Positions 35,773-45,966 are shown, counted from the stretch's first letter. The stretch is 54,511 bases of DNA from Prado023 sp963714995 (GCA_963714995.1 CAVQQP010000018.1:1-54511), one strand, 5' to 3'. The notes: a model not told the origin generated them from the letters alone. Numbers and translations are program-made.

Positions 35773-36821
35773 ATGCTTCGCCAGAAACCCGTCCTCATGC
35801 GCACTGCCCCGACCAGGTTCATGACGGTTGCCGCCCTGTGCGCCGCGAGCACGCTGACCCTCGCAGCGTGCAGCAGCGGATCCACGTCGGCCGAGTCGAC
35901 CCCCGCGCAGTCGCCCTCGACGGCGGCATCGAGCACAGCCGCGACGACCAACCCAGGGTCATCGATCGGTGTGGCAAGGGATGCCGTGGAGACGCAGACC
36001 GGCGTGGCCTACGCCTCGACCTCGCCATCCCAGACCCTGGACCTGTACCTGCCCGCGTCTGACGGCAGCACCGCCGCGCCGGTCGTCGTGCTGATCCACG
36101 GGGGAGCGTTCGCAATGGGCGACTCCGGGATGGAGGCTGAGCTCGCCCAAACACTGGTCCAGCAGGGATTCGCCGTCGCCGCGGTGAACTACCGACTCTC
36201 CGGTGAGGCGCTCTACCCCGCAGGCGCGCAGGATGTGAAGGCCGCCGTGCGCTGGCTACGGGCGAACGCCGCCCAGTACGGCCTGGACCCCGACAAGTTC
36301 GCGGCGTGGGGTCAGAGCGCCGGCGGATGGATGGCCACCATGCTCGGGGTGACTGGCGATCAGGCGACCATCTTCGACGACGACAGCCTCGGCAACCCCG
36401 ACGAATCCGATGCCGTCCAGGCGGTCGTCTCCTGGTACGGCCCGGTCGACTTCGCCACGATGGACGAGCAGGCCGCCGACGTCACCGCGTGCGCAGGGCA
36501 GTCCCAGGTCCACGGAACCGCCGACTCCCCGGAGTCGCAGTGGCTCGGCGAGGCAGTCGACTCCTCCGACCAGACCGCCTCCACCGACCTCACCTCCTAC
36601 CTTCCGACAGCCTCGACCGTCCCGGCGTTCTCGCTGGCTCACGGCGACGCCGACTGCAACGTGCCCGCGGGCCAGTCCCAGCAGCTCAAGGACGCCCTCG
36701 ACGAGGCCGGCGCAACGTCGACCCTGACGATCCTGCCCGGCGCCGGCACGCCGACCCCGCGTTCGACCAGACCCAGACCGAGCCCACGATCGCATTCCTC
36801 CAGCAGACGTTCGGCATGTAG
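35773..36821 (+). CDS. Secreted lipoprotein alpha/beta-hydrolase (esterase/lipase), one frameshift
   Basis: A protein of about 349 residues. A lipoprotein signal (MLRQKPVLMRTAPTRFMTVA with lipobox LAAC) and a Ser/Thr-rich tether precede an alpha/beta-hydrolase of the BD-FAE/hormone-sensitive-lipase type. It has the oxyanion motif LIHGGAFAMGD, the nucleophile GQSAGG and HGDADCNVP carrying the acid. The frame changes near 36741-36752. The continuing frame gives HADPAFDQTQTEPTI, restoring the catalytic His and ending at 36821; one missing base explains it. It would hydrolyse ester bonds outside the membrane. It follows the operon terminator and is probably independent. Confidence 0.82.
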
Positions 36822-36996
36822 CGACACCCGCCCCGCGAAGTCCGGTTGGGCCTTTCAAGCGGGCGCATCGTGGCCGGCTGGTGGCCATCACCGCAGTGCC
36901 TGGGCCGGGTGACCCGGACAGGCGCTGGTCAACGACTGAGCTGAGGGTGCTCTCCCGCCCGAGCAAGGCCTCACGCTTCTCAACTAGTTTGTCCGC

Positions 36997-38385
36997 GTGA
37001 CGGACCCCCGCTTCCAGACCATCATCGAGCCCTTCCGCGTGCACTCCGTGGAGCCGATGCGGATGACGACCCGAGAGGAGCGGGCCGGGTACCTGCAAGC
37101 CGCCGGTCATAACCTCTTCCGGATCCATGCCGACGACGTCCTGGTGGATCTGCTGACCGACTCGGGGACAGGCGCCATGTCCGCCGAGCAGTGGGCCAGC
37201 ATCCAACGTGGCAACGAGGCGTACGCTGGCTCGCCTTCCTTCTACCGCTTCCGCGACGCCATCACCGAGCTCTTCCCGTTCCGGCACGTGCTGCCCACCC
37301 ACCAGGGGCGGGCGGCCGAGAAGATCCTGTTCTCCGTCGTCGGCGGTCCGGGCCGGGTCATCCCCAACAACACCCACTTCGACACCACCCGGGCCAACAT
37401 CGAGTTCACCGGAGCCGAGGCGATCGACCTGCCGATCCCGCAGGGGCGCGAGCCGAGCCTGCGCCACCCGTTCAAGGGCAACCTCGACGTCGCCGCGCTG
37501 GACGCGCTGCTCACCGAGCGCGGCGCTGACGTCCCGCTCGTCATGGTCACCGTGACGAACAACAGCGGCGGCGGGCAGCCGGTGAGCATGGCGAACCTGC
37601 GAGCGGTCAGCGAGGTGTGCCAGCGCCACGGCAAGCCGCTGTTCCTCGACGCGTGCCGGTTCGCCGAGAACGCCTGGTTCATCAAGACCCGTGAGGAGGG
37701 ATACGCCGATGTCGCCATCCCCGACATCGTCCGCGAGATGGCGTCGCTGGCCCAGGGCATGACGATGTCGGCGAAGAAGGACCCGTTGGGCAACATCGGT
37801 GGGTGGCTGGCCCTTGATGACGACGCTGTCGCTGAGCAGTGCCGCAACCTCGAGATCCTCACCGAGGGGTTCCCGACCTATGGAGGCCTGGCTGGCCGCG
37901 ATCTGGAGGCTATCGCCCAAGGGCTGCGCGAGTGCGTGCAGGAGGACTACCTGCGCTATCGGATCCGCTCCACCGCGTACCTCGGGGAGGCCCTGGAAGC
38001 GGCCGGCATCCCCGTCGTGGTTCCGTTCGGAGGGCACGCGATCTTCATCGATGCCCGCGCGATGCTGCCGCATATCCCGCCCCTGGAGTACCCAGGTCAA
38101 GCATTGGCCTGCGCCCTCTACCTTGAGGGCGGCATCCGGTCCTGTGAGATCGGCACGGTGATGTTCGGGCGGCAACGCGACGGATCGGAGCTCCCCGCGG
38201 CGATGGACCTCGTGCGCCTGGCGATCCCGCGGCGGACCTACACGCAGAGCCATATCGACTACGTGATCGAGGTGGCGCGCTGGGTGGGCGAGCGCGCCGA
38301 AGCCCTGGTCGGGATGCGCATAGTCGAGGAGCCGCCGATGCTTCGCCATTTCACGGCGAGCTTCACGCCCATCGAGGCTGTCTGA
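36997..38385 (+). CDS. tnaA: Tryptophanase (tryptophan indole-lyase)
   Basis: A 462-residue PLP beta-eliminating lyase of the tryptophanase/tyrosine phenol-lyase family. Visible are DLLTDSGTGAMS, the RGNEAYAGS segment with its conserved Tyr76, PTHQGRAAEK, LDACRFAENAWFI and SAKKDPLGNIGG, whose second Lys (261) should bind PLP. At the position where tyrosine phenol-lyase has the substrate Arg (SMERG), this protein has SCEIG. Near the end it has LRHFTA rather than LRFFTA. Both match tryptophanase. It would split tryptophan to indole, pyruvate and ammonia in the cytosol. The GTG start fits the family N-terminus. No tnaC-like leader or tnaB permease is seen beside it. Tyrosine phenol-lyase remains possible but less likely. 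Confidence 0.85.
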   Translation: MTDPRFQTIIEPFRVHSVEPMRMTTREERAGYLQAAGHNLFRIHADDVLVDLLTDSGTGAMSAEQWASIQRGNEAYAGSPSFYRFRDAITELFPFRHVLPTHQGRAAEKILFSVVGGPGRVIPNNTHFDTTRANIEFTGAEAIDLPIPQGREPSLRHPFKGNLDVAALDALLTERGADVPLVMVTVTNNSGGGQPVSMANLRAVSEVCQRHGKPLFLDACRFAENAWFIKTREEGYADVAIPDIVREMASLAQGMTMSAKKDPLGNIGGWLALDDDAVAEQCRNLEILTEGFPTYGGLAGRDLEAIAQGLRECVQEDYLRYRIRSTAYLGEALEAAGIPVVVPFGGHAIFIDARAMLPHIPPLEYPGQALACALYLEGGIRSCEIGTVMFGRQRDGSELPAAMDLVRLAIPRRTYTQSHIDYVIEVARWVGERAEALVGMRIVEEPPMLRHFTASFTPIEAV

Positions 38386-38526
38386 CCGGCGCCTCGCATC
38401 GGTACCTGCCCTATTGGGGGGTGGTGCTGAACACCAGGTGACGCGGTAGGCGGTGTGAGACTGCCCATCCGCGTGCCGGTGGAGCGGCGACCGGGGCCTT
38501 CGGCGTGCCTGTGGCCTGGTCAGGCG

Positions 38527-39063
38527 TCAGTGCCCGAGTGCGTACTTCGCGCTGACCACGACCAGCGCGAGCCCGAGGGCAGCCCCTCCTGACAGGAGGC
38601 TCACGCCCCAGGCGCGTCCGCGCAGGCGGGCGATGGCCACGCCCATGATGGCGGGCAGGATCGCCAGGGCGATGAGGGTGGCGACGAGCGCGTTCTCGCC
38701 ATTGAGCACCGCGAAAGGCAGTGCTGCCAGTGTTGCGACCACCAGGCCGCCGGCCAGGCCGGCCCCTGCTTCCTGTGCTACCGGTGCTGGGGCGATTCCT
38801 GTCTCGGCGGTGAAGTGGGCCGCCAGTCGGAAGGCGACGAAGTGAGCCAGGATCAGGCCCAGCGCGGTGCCGAACAGTGTTGCGACCACTGAGCCGTCGG
38901 AGGGGAGCCGGTCCTTCGGTAGCGCGACCAGGGCGGTGAGGAGCACCATCGCGACGTAGAGGGCGCTGGCGAAGAACTCACGGGCAAGCGCTCGGACGTG
39001 ACTGGGGTGCGGCGATGCTGCAGCACCTCCCGGTGGGGCGGTGGCGGGCGGTGGGGTGGTCAT
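38527..39063 (-). CDS. Four- to five-helix membrane protein, unknown function
   Basis: A 178-residue protein with a Pro/Ala-rich cytoplasmic start and hydrophobic helices (FFASALYVAMVLLTALVALP; VVATLFGTALGLILAHFVAF; GLAGGLVVATLAALPFAVL; ALVATLIALAILPAIMGVA; GVSLLSGGAALGLALVVV). I do not recognise a named family. ATG at 39063 is preferred; another lies three codons upstream. It is divergent from the LuxR-type regulator at 39193. Confidence 0.68.
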   Translation of the reverse strand: MTTPPPATAPPGGAAASPHPSHVRALAREFFASALYVAMVLLTALVALPKDRLPSDGSVVATLFGTALGLILAHFVAFRLAAHFTAETGIAPAPVAQEAGAGLAGGLVVATLAALPFAVLNGENALVATLIALAILPAIMGVAIARLRGRAWGVSLLSGGAALGLALVVVSAKYALGH

Positions 39064-39192
39064 CGCCTGCATGCTAGTTGCGTTCGAGCAGGTCGACGGG
39101 GCAGCTCGGTCAAGAGCGCAATCGGTGGATCGGCGTTGCACCTCCTGGGCGTGCTTGCTGGTCCCTCATGCCTGTGGGAATCTTGGCCGACC

Positions 39193-41787
39193 ATGGCACC
39201 GAACCAGGACGTCCCTTCGGTGGGGCGGCCTGTCACCCCCATGGTCGCGCGTCCACGACTTGCCCGGACACGTCTCGTGGCGCGGCTGGCCCAACTCCCA
39301 CCCGGCGGCGTCGCGTTGCTGGTCGCCCCGGCTGGGTATGGAGCAACGTCGCTGCTCGCGCTCGCGGCCGAGCAGTCGAACGCGATGCCCGTGTGGTTGT
39401 CCGGTCCGGGGGGACCGGCCGGGTATCGCGCGTTCTGGAACAACCTTGCGGAAGCCCTGTGTCGCGCAGGTGTGGATGCCCCGACCCCACCCGATGAGGA
39501 ACACCCCGCCGAGTGGCAGGAGTTCGGTTCCGAGCTGGGCGGTCGACTGGCGGCGGGTCCGGCGCTCCTGCTCATCGTGGATGACCTGGGCGGGGACCCG
39601 GCCTTCGATGCGGTCTTCCAGCACCTGGTGGACAACGTGCCGACCAATGTCCGCCTTCTGGTGCGGGTCCGCCGTACGCCGCACTTGGACGTCTCCCGGT
39701 TGCTCGCGGGCGGGCGGTTGGTCCTGCTGGACAGGTGGGATCTGGCGCTGAGTGCCGAGGAATCGGGCGCGTACGTGGAGATGATCGCCCCGGACATGTC
39801 CGCTGACCGGCGGGCGGCGCTGACCGACGTCGCTGAGGGATGGATCGGGGCGTTGCGTGCCAGCGTCACCGGCACAGGTGGCAGCCCTGACACCGATCCG
39901 GCCGCGTGGCTGCTCGGCCCGGGCCTGGACCTGTTGTTCGGCCGGTGGGTGGCCACGTTGGATCCGGTGGATCGGGATCTCCTGGTGCGCTGCAGCGTGT
40001 TGGACACGCTCACCCCGGAGGCCTGTGACTGGATCCTGGAACGCTCGGACAGTGCCGAGCGATTGGCCCGGTTGTCCGAGGCGCAGGTCGTGGCCCCGCC
40101 GGTGGGTGCTCTGGGGTTCCAGTACCGGGCGCACGGCCTGCTGCAGGAGTACTTGAGGCGCCAGCTGTCCGCGCGCGGCCGGCAGGCGAATGCACAGGCC
40201 CATGGCGCTGCCGGCTTGTGGTTGGCCGCGCAGGGAGATGTCGACAGTGCGGTCACCCAGTTGCTCGATGCGGGCCACGTCGAGAAGGCGCGAGAGGTGC
40301 TGGGGGCGCACGTCGGGGGATTGCTGGACTCGGGTCGCTCGGACCGGGTGCGTGGCTGGTATCGCAAGGCGCCGGAGCTTGCCCTGCCCGGGGACCAGCT
40401 GATGCTGCTGGCGGCGGGGTGGTCGGAGGCACTCGGTGGGAATGTCGCAGGCGCAGGGCCACATCTGGCCGAGCTGGAGGCGGTCACGGCGGATCGCGCC
40501 CGGCACGTGGAAGGGGGGCAGCCGGATGCGGACGCTGGGCTTGCGTGGCTGCGCACGGAGACCCTGTTCCTGCGCGCCTACCTGGAGGTGTGGGCTGGGC
40601 GCACCGACCGCGCCCGGAAGTTGCTGAGACAGGTCCGCGCCGAACATGGCACCGACTGGACCCGGATGTCACCGCAGTCCGCCGCCATGATGGGTGTGCG
40701 CCTGGACCTGTGGCACGGCGACGTCGAGGACGCTCGGTCCGAGTTGCTCGCAGTGTCCAGCCGACCCAGGACCAACGAGTACTACCGCTCCATGGTCATC
40801 CCCGCGCTGAGTGCGGTCCTGGCCGCCAGCGACGGACGTGCCCATCGGGCTCGGTTCCTCGCCGACACGTCCCTGGCTGCTCTCGAGGAGACAGGGTCGA
40901 TCGGGGTGGTGGACGACTGCGATGCGCTGCTGGCCCGGTCCCGGGCCTTCACCGACCTCGGTGAACCGGGCGCGGCGCTACGCGACGCCGCCGAGGTGGA
41001 GGGTCGTGCGATGCAGGTGGGGCATGTCGGTTACCTGGTGCTCGGGGCGGTGGCGCGGGCGCGGGCCCTGGTCGCCGGTGGGGACTGGCCTGCTGCGCAG
41101 CAGGCCCTTGAAGAGGCCCGTCAGGTCCTTCGGGAACGGGCCGTGGGCAACGCGCTGGCCCAAGCGGTCGACGCGGCCGCTGTGGAGGTGGCTGTGGAGT
41201 CCTCTGATCGGGATCGCGCCAGGCGCGCCTTGGAGCGGATCCTCGAGGGTCGGGCTCGGGAGCGCCTGGCCATCCGAGTGGCGGGGATGGGGGGTTCCCT
41301 GACGGAGGCCGAGGCGGTGCGGCTGGCGCGATCCGCGCGGCCGATGGTGCCTCGTGAGGTGGTCGACGCGCGGATGCTGATGGCAGCGGTGACGGCCGCC
41401 TCGCGCCCTGCGGAGGCCCAGATGCACCTGTCGGCTGCGGCCACGATCGCCTACGAGCTCGGGATGCTCCGGGCGTTGTCGGGGCGGTCGGAGGCGGTTG
41501 TGGTCCTGGCCGACCGCGTCGCGCGGCGGGCCCACGAGCCTGCTGTTGCCGCGTTGGTCGCTGGCGCCTCAGCGTCGGCAACTACGGCGTCGCCAGCGGT
41601 CCCGCCCCTGAGTCGTGGCGAGCGTGAGCTGCTGGATCGGCTCGCCACGTCCGAGGGGCATCGGGAGCTGGCCGCCGACCTGGGCATCTCGGTGAACACC
41701 CTCAAGACCCGGTTGCGCCGCCTGTACGCCAAGCTCGGGGTGCACGACCGGGCCTCGGCCCTGCGGCGGACCGGGTCGGGAGGCTGA
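39193..41787 (+). CDS. Large MalT/LAL-like LuxR-family regulator with degenerate Walker A
   Basis: An 864-residue protein with the order of a MalT/LAL-type regulator: an N-terminal P-loop-like domain, a long helical TPR-like middle (about residues 350-780) and a C-terminal LuxR helix-turn-helix (LSRGERELLDRLATSEGHRE, LAADLGISVNTLKTRLRRLY) over the last 65 residues. The phosphate loop reads LLVAPAGYGATSLLALA (residues 43-59). The invariant GKT lysine is replaced by Ala, so ATP hydrolysis is doubtful, though LLLIVDDLG still resembles Walker B. The ATG at 39193 has only a weak ribosome-binding site. Its TGA abuts the stop of the P-type ATPase on the opposite strand with no gap. Targets are unknown; the neighbouring transporter cluster is a candidate. 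Confidence 0.85.
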   Translation: MAPNQDVPSVGRPVTPMVARPRLARTRLVARLAQLPPGGVALLVAPAGYGATSLLALAAEQSNAMPVWLSGPGGPAGYRAFWNNLAEALCRAGVDAPTPPDEEHPAEWQEFGSELGGRLAAGPALLLIVDDLGGDPAFDAVFQHLVDNVPTNVRLLVRVRRTPHLDVSRLLAGGRLVLLDRWDLALSAEESGAYVEMIAPDMSADRRAALTDVAEGWIGALRASVTGTGGSPDTDPAAWLLGPGLDLLFGRWVATLDPVDRDLLVRCSVLDTLTPEACDWILERSDSAERLARLSEAQVVAPPVGALGFQYRAHGLLQEYLRRQLSARGRQANAQAHGAAGLWLAAQGDVDSAVTQLLDAGHVEKAREVLGAHVGGLLDSGRSDRVRGWYRKAPELALPGDQLMLLAAGWSEALGGNVAGAGPHLAELEAVTADRARHVEGGQPDADAGLAWLRTETLFLRAYLEVWAGRTDRARKLLRQVRAEHGTDWTRMSPQSAAMMGVRLDLWHGDVEDARSELLAVSSRPRTNEYYRSMVIPALSAVLAASDGRAHRARFLADTSLAALEETGSIGVVDDCDALLARSRAFTDLGEPGAALRDAAEVEGRAMQVGHVGYLVLGAVARARALVAGGDWPAAQQALEEARQVLRERAVGNALAQAVDAAAVEVAVESSDRDRARRALERILEGRARERLAIRVAGMGGSLTEAEAVRLARSARPMVPREVVDARMLMAAVTAASRPAEAQMHLSAAATIAYELGMLRALSGRSEAVVVLADRVARRAHEPAVAALVAGASASATTASPAVPPLSRGERELLDRLATSEGHRELAADLGISVNTLKTRLRRLYAKLGVHDRASALRRTGSGG

Positions 41788-44502
41788 TCACCCCTGGGCG
41801 ATGCGCCGTCGCCGGAGCCCCTTCTCGATCTCGACCGCAGTGGCGAACACGGCGGTGAGCCCGATGCACACCGCCCATTGGCCACCGGTGAGCTCGGTTG
41901 TCCTCAGGAACCCCTGCAGGAAGCCGACCTCGGTGGACATCACGGTGATCACGAACCCGCCGATGGTCAGCAGGGCGGCCGGGACGACGGGGCGGGCGAA
42001 CGCGGACGCGGTCGTCTTGCGCATGACGAACCCAGCCGACGCGGTGGACAGCGCCATCACGGCGTAGGCCATCGTCACCGACACGCTGGCCACCTCCGTG
42101 GAGGGGTCGTCCGGCCCGAGGACCAGGGGCACCAGGGACAGCACACCCAGGAGCAGCCCCAGCCCGATCCAGCGCGCCGCGGTCGTGCGGTTGAAGATCC
42201 GCTCCCTGGGGTCCCTGGGCGGCAGGTCCATCAGGCCTGGCTCGGGTTCGTCGATGGAGATGATGATCACGGGGATCACCGCGAGGGTGAAGTTCAGGAA
42301 CAGCACCATCAGGGGCAGCAGGGCCACGCCATCGTTGACGTTGAGGATCGTGGCGAGCAGGAACATGCTGACCAGGCCGAACAGCTGGGTCAGCTGGTAG
42401 CCGATGTAGGCCGTGATCCGGGAGAAGATGCCCCGCCCGAGCTCGACGGCGTGCACCAGGGTGGCGAAGTTGTCGTCGGTGAGGATCATCTTCGCGGCCT
42501 GCTTGGAGACCTCGCTGCCGCTGCCCATGGCCACGCCGATGTCCGCCTGCTTGAGCGCGGCGGCGTCGTTGACGGCGTCGCCGGTCATGGCCACGACATC
42601 GCCGCTGGCCTGCATGCGCTGCACGAGGCGCAGCTTGTCCTGGGGGGAGACCCTGCCGAACACGTGCAGCTCGGGCAGGGCGGCGGTGAGCTCGTCGTCG
42701 CTGGTGGCGGCGAACTCGGTGCCGGACATGCCACCGGGGCCCAGGCCGAGCTCGGCGGCGATGGCCTGGGCGGTGACCAGGTGGTCGCCGGTGATCATCC
42801 GGACGTCGATGCCGGCACGCCGGGCCACGGCCACGGCCTCGATGGCCTCGGGGCGCAGCGGGTCGATGATCCCGACCAGGCCGAGGAACACGAGGTCGGT
42901 CACGGAGCTCATCGGGTCGGCCAGCAGGGCCGGCTCGGCCTCGTCCGGCAGGGTGCGCACCGCCAGGGCCAGGACGCGCAGGCCCGCGGATCCCAGTCGC
43001 GCATTGGCCTCGTCGATGTGGGACCGGACCTCGGCCAGGTCGACGGCGCTGCCGTCGGCGGCCAGTGCCCGGGTGCAGCGCGCCAGGACGACGTCGGGCC
43101 CGCCCTTGACCAGCCCGACCAACCGGTCGGTGCCCTGGTAGGGCAGTCGGTGGAAGGTGGCCATGAACTTGTACGCCGAGTCGAAGGGCACGGTGGCCAC
43201 CCGGGGGTAGGCCAGCCGGGTCTCGGCCACCGACACACCGATCTTCTCCGCGAGCACCACGACGGCGGCCTCGGTCGGGTCGCCGACCACGTCGCCGCTG
43301 CGGCTGACGGTGGCGTCGCTGGCCAACGCGGACACGTAGGCCAGGGCGGTGAGGTCGGCGTCCGGGGCGCCGGCCACTCCGCGGATCGCCCCGGTCCACG
43401 AGTACCCCTCGCCGTCGACCTCGTACCAGCTGCCCGCGTAGTGCACGGCGCGGGCGGTCATCTGGTTCAGAGTCAGGGTGCCGGTCTTGTCGGTGTTGAT
43501 CTGGCTGGTGGCCCCCAGGGTCTCGACGTCGTTGAGGTTGCGCACGATCGCCTTGGCCCTGGCCAGCTGCTGGGCGCCCATCGCGAGCATCGACTGCACG
43601 AACGTGGGCATCCCGGTGGGGATCGCCGACACGGCCATCGAGATGCCCAGGAGCATCAGCGCGGAGAAGCTCAGGCCGCGGACCAAGCCGACGACCAGGA
43701 TGACGGCCAGCGTGGCCCAGGCGACCCAGGCGATCTTCTTGGTCAGGTCGTCGAGCTGCTGCTGCAGCGGGGATCGGGTGCGGGTGACCCCACTGAGCAT
43801 GGCCGCGATCCGCCCGACCTCGGTGCTCATGCCGGTCTCGGTGATCACGATCGTGCCGGTGCCGCGGGTGACCGACGTGTTCTGGAACAGCATGTTCGAC
43901 CTGTCGCCCAGGGCGATGTCCGCACCGATGAGCTCGGCCGGGTCCTTGCCCACCGGGACGCTCTCCCCGGTCAGGGCGGACTCCTGCGCCTCGAGCGTCG
44001 CGGACTCCAGGATGCGCCCGTCCGCGGGCACGATGTCGCCGGCCTCCACCGCCACCACGTCCCCAGGAACCAGGTCGGAGGCCGGCAGGAGCTTCAGGGT
44101 CCCGCCGCGCAGCACCCGGGCCTGGGGCACCTGCAGGCTGGCCAGCGCATCCACGCTCGCTCGGGCCTTGAGCTCCTGGTTGGTGCCCAGCACCACGTTG
44201 AGCAGCACCAGGGCGAGCACGACCGCGGCTGTGGAGGCCTGCCCGATGAGGATGCTCACCACGGCCACGGCGACCAGCATCAGGTTCATCGGCTCAACCA
44301 GCTGGCCCAGGGCGACCCTCCACCGGGATGGCTTGGCCTCCTCCTGCAGGGTGTTCGGCCCGTACCCGACCAGGCGCTCGGCGGCATCGGCGTCGAACAG
44401 GCCGTTGGCCGACGAGTTGAGCCGGGACAGCACGTCCGCTCCCGGCATCAGGTGCCAGGGGGCCTGCTCGGTGCTGGTCGGGTTGATCGTGCTCTGGCTC
44501 AC
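41788..44502 (-). CDS. P-type cation-transporting ATPase with altered ion-binding sites
   Basis: A 904-residue P2-type ATPase. It has a cation-ATPase N-domain at the start, the actuator motif TGES (178-181), the phosphorylation motif INTDKTGTLT with Asp338, KGGPD in the nucleotide domain, MITGDH and the hinge TGDAVNDAAALK (usually TGDGVNDAPAL), and about ten helices. The ion-binding helices are unusual: M4 reads PTGMP (295-299) where calcium pumps have PEGLP. M5 lacks the Asn/Glu pair (YQLTQLFGL). M6 reads NFTLAVIP in place of N-x-V-T-D-G-x-P. The transported ion is therefore uncertain and is unlikely to be bound as in SERCA. It is followed after 28 bp by DUF2252 on the same strand (upstream gene), so the two form a unit. 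Confidence 0.88.
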   Translation of the reverse strand: MSQSTINPTSTEQAPWHLMPGADVLSRLNSSANGLFDADAAERLVGYGPNTLQEEAKPSRWRVALGQLVEPMNLMLVAVAVVSILIGQASTAAVVLALVLLNVVLGTNQELKARASVDALASLQVPQARVLRGGTLKLLPASDLVPGDVVAVEAGDIVPADGRILESATLEAQESALTGESVPVGKDPAELIGADIALGDRSNMLFQNTSVTRGTGTIVITETGMSTEVGRIAAMLSGVTRTRSPLQQQLDDLTKKIAWVAWATLAVILVVGLVRGLSFSALMLLGISMAVSAIPTGMPTFVQSMLAMGAQQLARAKAIVRNLNDVETLGATSQINTDKTGTLTLNQMTARAVHYAGSWYEVDGEGYSWTGAIRGVAGAPDADLTALAYVSALASDATVSRSGDVVGDPTEAAVVVLAEKIGVSVAETRLAYPRVATVPFDSAYKFMATFHRLPYQGTDRLVGLVKGGPDVVLARCTRALAADGSAVDLAEVRSHIDEANARLGSAGLRVLALAVRTLPDEAEPALLADPMSSVTDLVFLGLVGIIDPLRPEAIEAVAVARRAGIDVRMITGDHLVTAQAIAAELGLGPGGMSGTEFAATSDDELTAALPELHVFGRVSPQDKLRLVQRMQASGDVVAMTGDAVNDAAALKQADIGVAMGSGSEVSKQAAKMILTDDNFATLVHAVELGRGIFSRITAYIGYQLTQLFGLVSMFLLATILNVNDGVALLPLMVLFLNFTLAVIPVIIISIDEPEPGLMDLPPRDPRERIFNRTTAARWIGLGLLLGVLSLVPLVLGPDDPSTEVASVSVTMAYAVMALSTASAGFVMRKTTASAFARPVVPAALLTIGGFVITVMSTEVGFLQGFLRTTELTGGQWAVCIGLTAVFATAVEIEKGLRRRRIAQG

Positions 44503-44530
44503 GGGAACTCCTTGCTGGGCGGTAAGAGGG

Positions 44531-45926
44531 TCAGCTGCTCGCGGGTCCGCTGGTCTCAGCGATGAGGGCTGCGTGGTCGCGCTCGGTCAGGTCGGCGTAG
44601 GCGTCGGCCCAATCGGCCACCGCAACGTCGAAGGTGTCGGTGTCGCCGAGATAGCCGGTGATCTTGCTGGCCCCACCGGCGCGGGTGTGGGCGCGGGCGA
44701 GCACGGCTCCGCAGATGCGGCCGTACAGGGCCAGGTCGTCGGCGTCGAGGCGCTCGAGGTCGATCGAGCCCTTCATGTCCTTGATCTGGCGGACGAAGTA
44801 GTCGAACGGTGCCTCGGCGCTGCCCGAGGTCCAGCCGAGCAGGGGGTCGCCGGTGGCCTGCATGAGCCGCTGGCCGACCACGACCCGCTTGCCGTGGTGG
44901 CCGATCGAGCTGGCGCCCACGTACGGCTCGAGGACCGAGGCGTTGGCCTGCTTGATCTGCAGGACGAGGTGGTCACCGTCCCCGGTCACCATCAGCATGG
45001 CCAGCGCTCGGGTGCCCACGCTGCCGACCCCGACGACCTTGTGCGCCAGGCCCACGAACGAGTACCGCAGGAGCAGCAGGACCGCGTCCGGGCTCAACGT
45101 CTCCAAGTACTGGCCGAACAGGGCGGCAGCGTTCTCGGTGATCCCCTCGTGCTCTGTCCTCGTCGACGGGTACCAGGAGCGGGGGCGCGGAGCGGAACCG
45201 GCGCCGGCCGTCGACGACCTCGGTGAGCTTGCCCACCGCGACGTCGCCGGTGGCCTTCGCCGACGAGCGCCCGGCCCGCTTGGCGTCGTCGAACAGGCTG
45301 GTGCCCTTGAGGGCCTTGACCAGGTCCTCGACGTCGACCCGGGTGTACCAGACCTCCATCGGGCCCTTCTGGGCCAGCGCGGCGATCGTGGTGCGGTAGG
45401 AGGCCACGGTGGCCCGGGTCGCGGCCCGGATCTTCTTGGGCTTGACCCCGACGTGCCGCCCGGCGACGGCCACGCTTGCGGCCAGCCGCTTGACGTCCCA
45501 CTCGAACGGCCCGGGCAGCGTCTCGTCGAAGTCGTTGAGGTCGAACACCAGTCGCCGGTCCGGGGAGGCGAACATCCCGAAGTTGGCCACGTGGGCGTCC
45601 CCGCACAGCTGGGCGCGGATCGTGGTGCGCGCCCCGGCCGACAGGTCGGCGGCCATCACCGCGGCGGACCCTCGCAGGAACGCGAACGGGGAGGCACCCA
45701 TCCGCTCGTAGCGCAGCGGGATCAGCCCGGGCTCCCGGGAGCTCTCCTGGGCGTGCAGCAGGGCCAGCGCATCCCGGTCCGGGGGGAGCACAAGGTGCGC
45801 GTGGGCCTCCAGAGGCGTCTCGATCCGGGCCGCCTGGCCCGCCGCGAAGCGGGTGGCCCGGTCCGGGCGGGGCTCGGTGAAGGCGCGCAGGGTCAGGTCC
45901 TGGGTCTGGGTGCTGTCATCAGTCAT
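44531..45926 (-). CDS. DUF2252 protein (kinase-like fold), one frameshift
   Basis: A protein of about 464 residues with the DUF2252 hallmark LCGDAHVANFGMFASPDRRLVF then DLNDFDET. Later come LLLRYSFVGLAHKVVGVGSVGTR, the GHHGKRVVVGQRLMQ block and a C-terminal ARAHTRAGGASKITGYLG. The fold resembles APH-type kinases; the reaction is unknown. The frame changes at about 45155-45165 (VPVDED to EHEGITENAA); one extra base explains it. The ATG at 45926 is divergent from the AI-2E permease gene, with the GGGTGACATG repeats between them. It is transcribed towards the P-type ATPase, 28 bp apart. Confidence 0.85.
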
Positions 45927-45966
45927 GGGTCGGAGAGTGCCTGCGCCCCCGAGGCCGCGCATCGAA

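Noticed and set aside
41878..44565. 895-residue open frame antisense to the P-type ATPase
   Set aside because: The opposite frame has every ATPase motif; the antisense reading is His/Gly/Arg-rich without domains, a usual by-product of high GC third positions.
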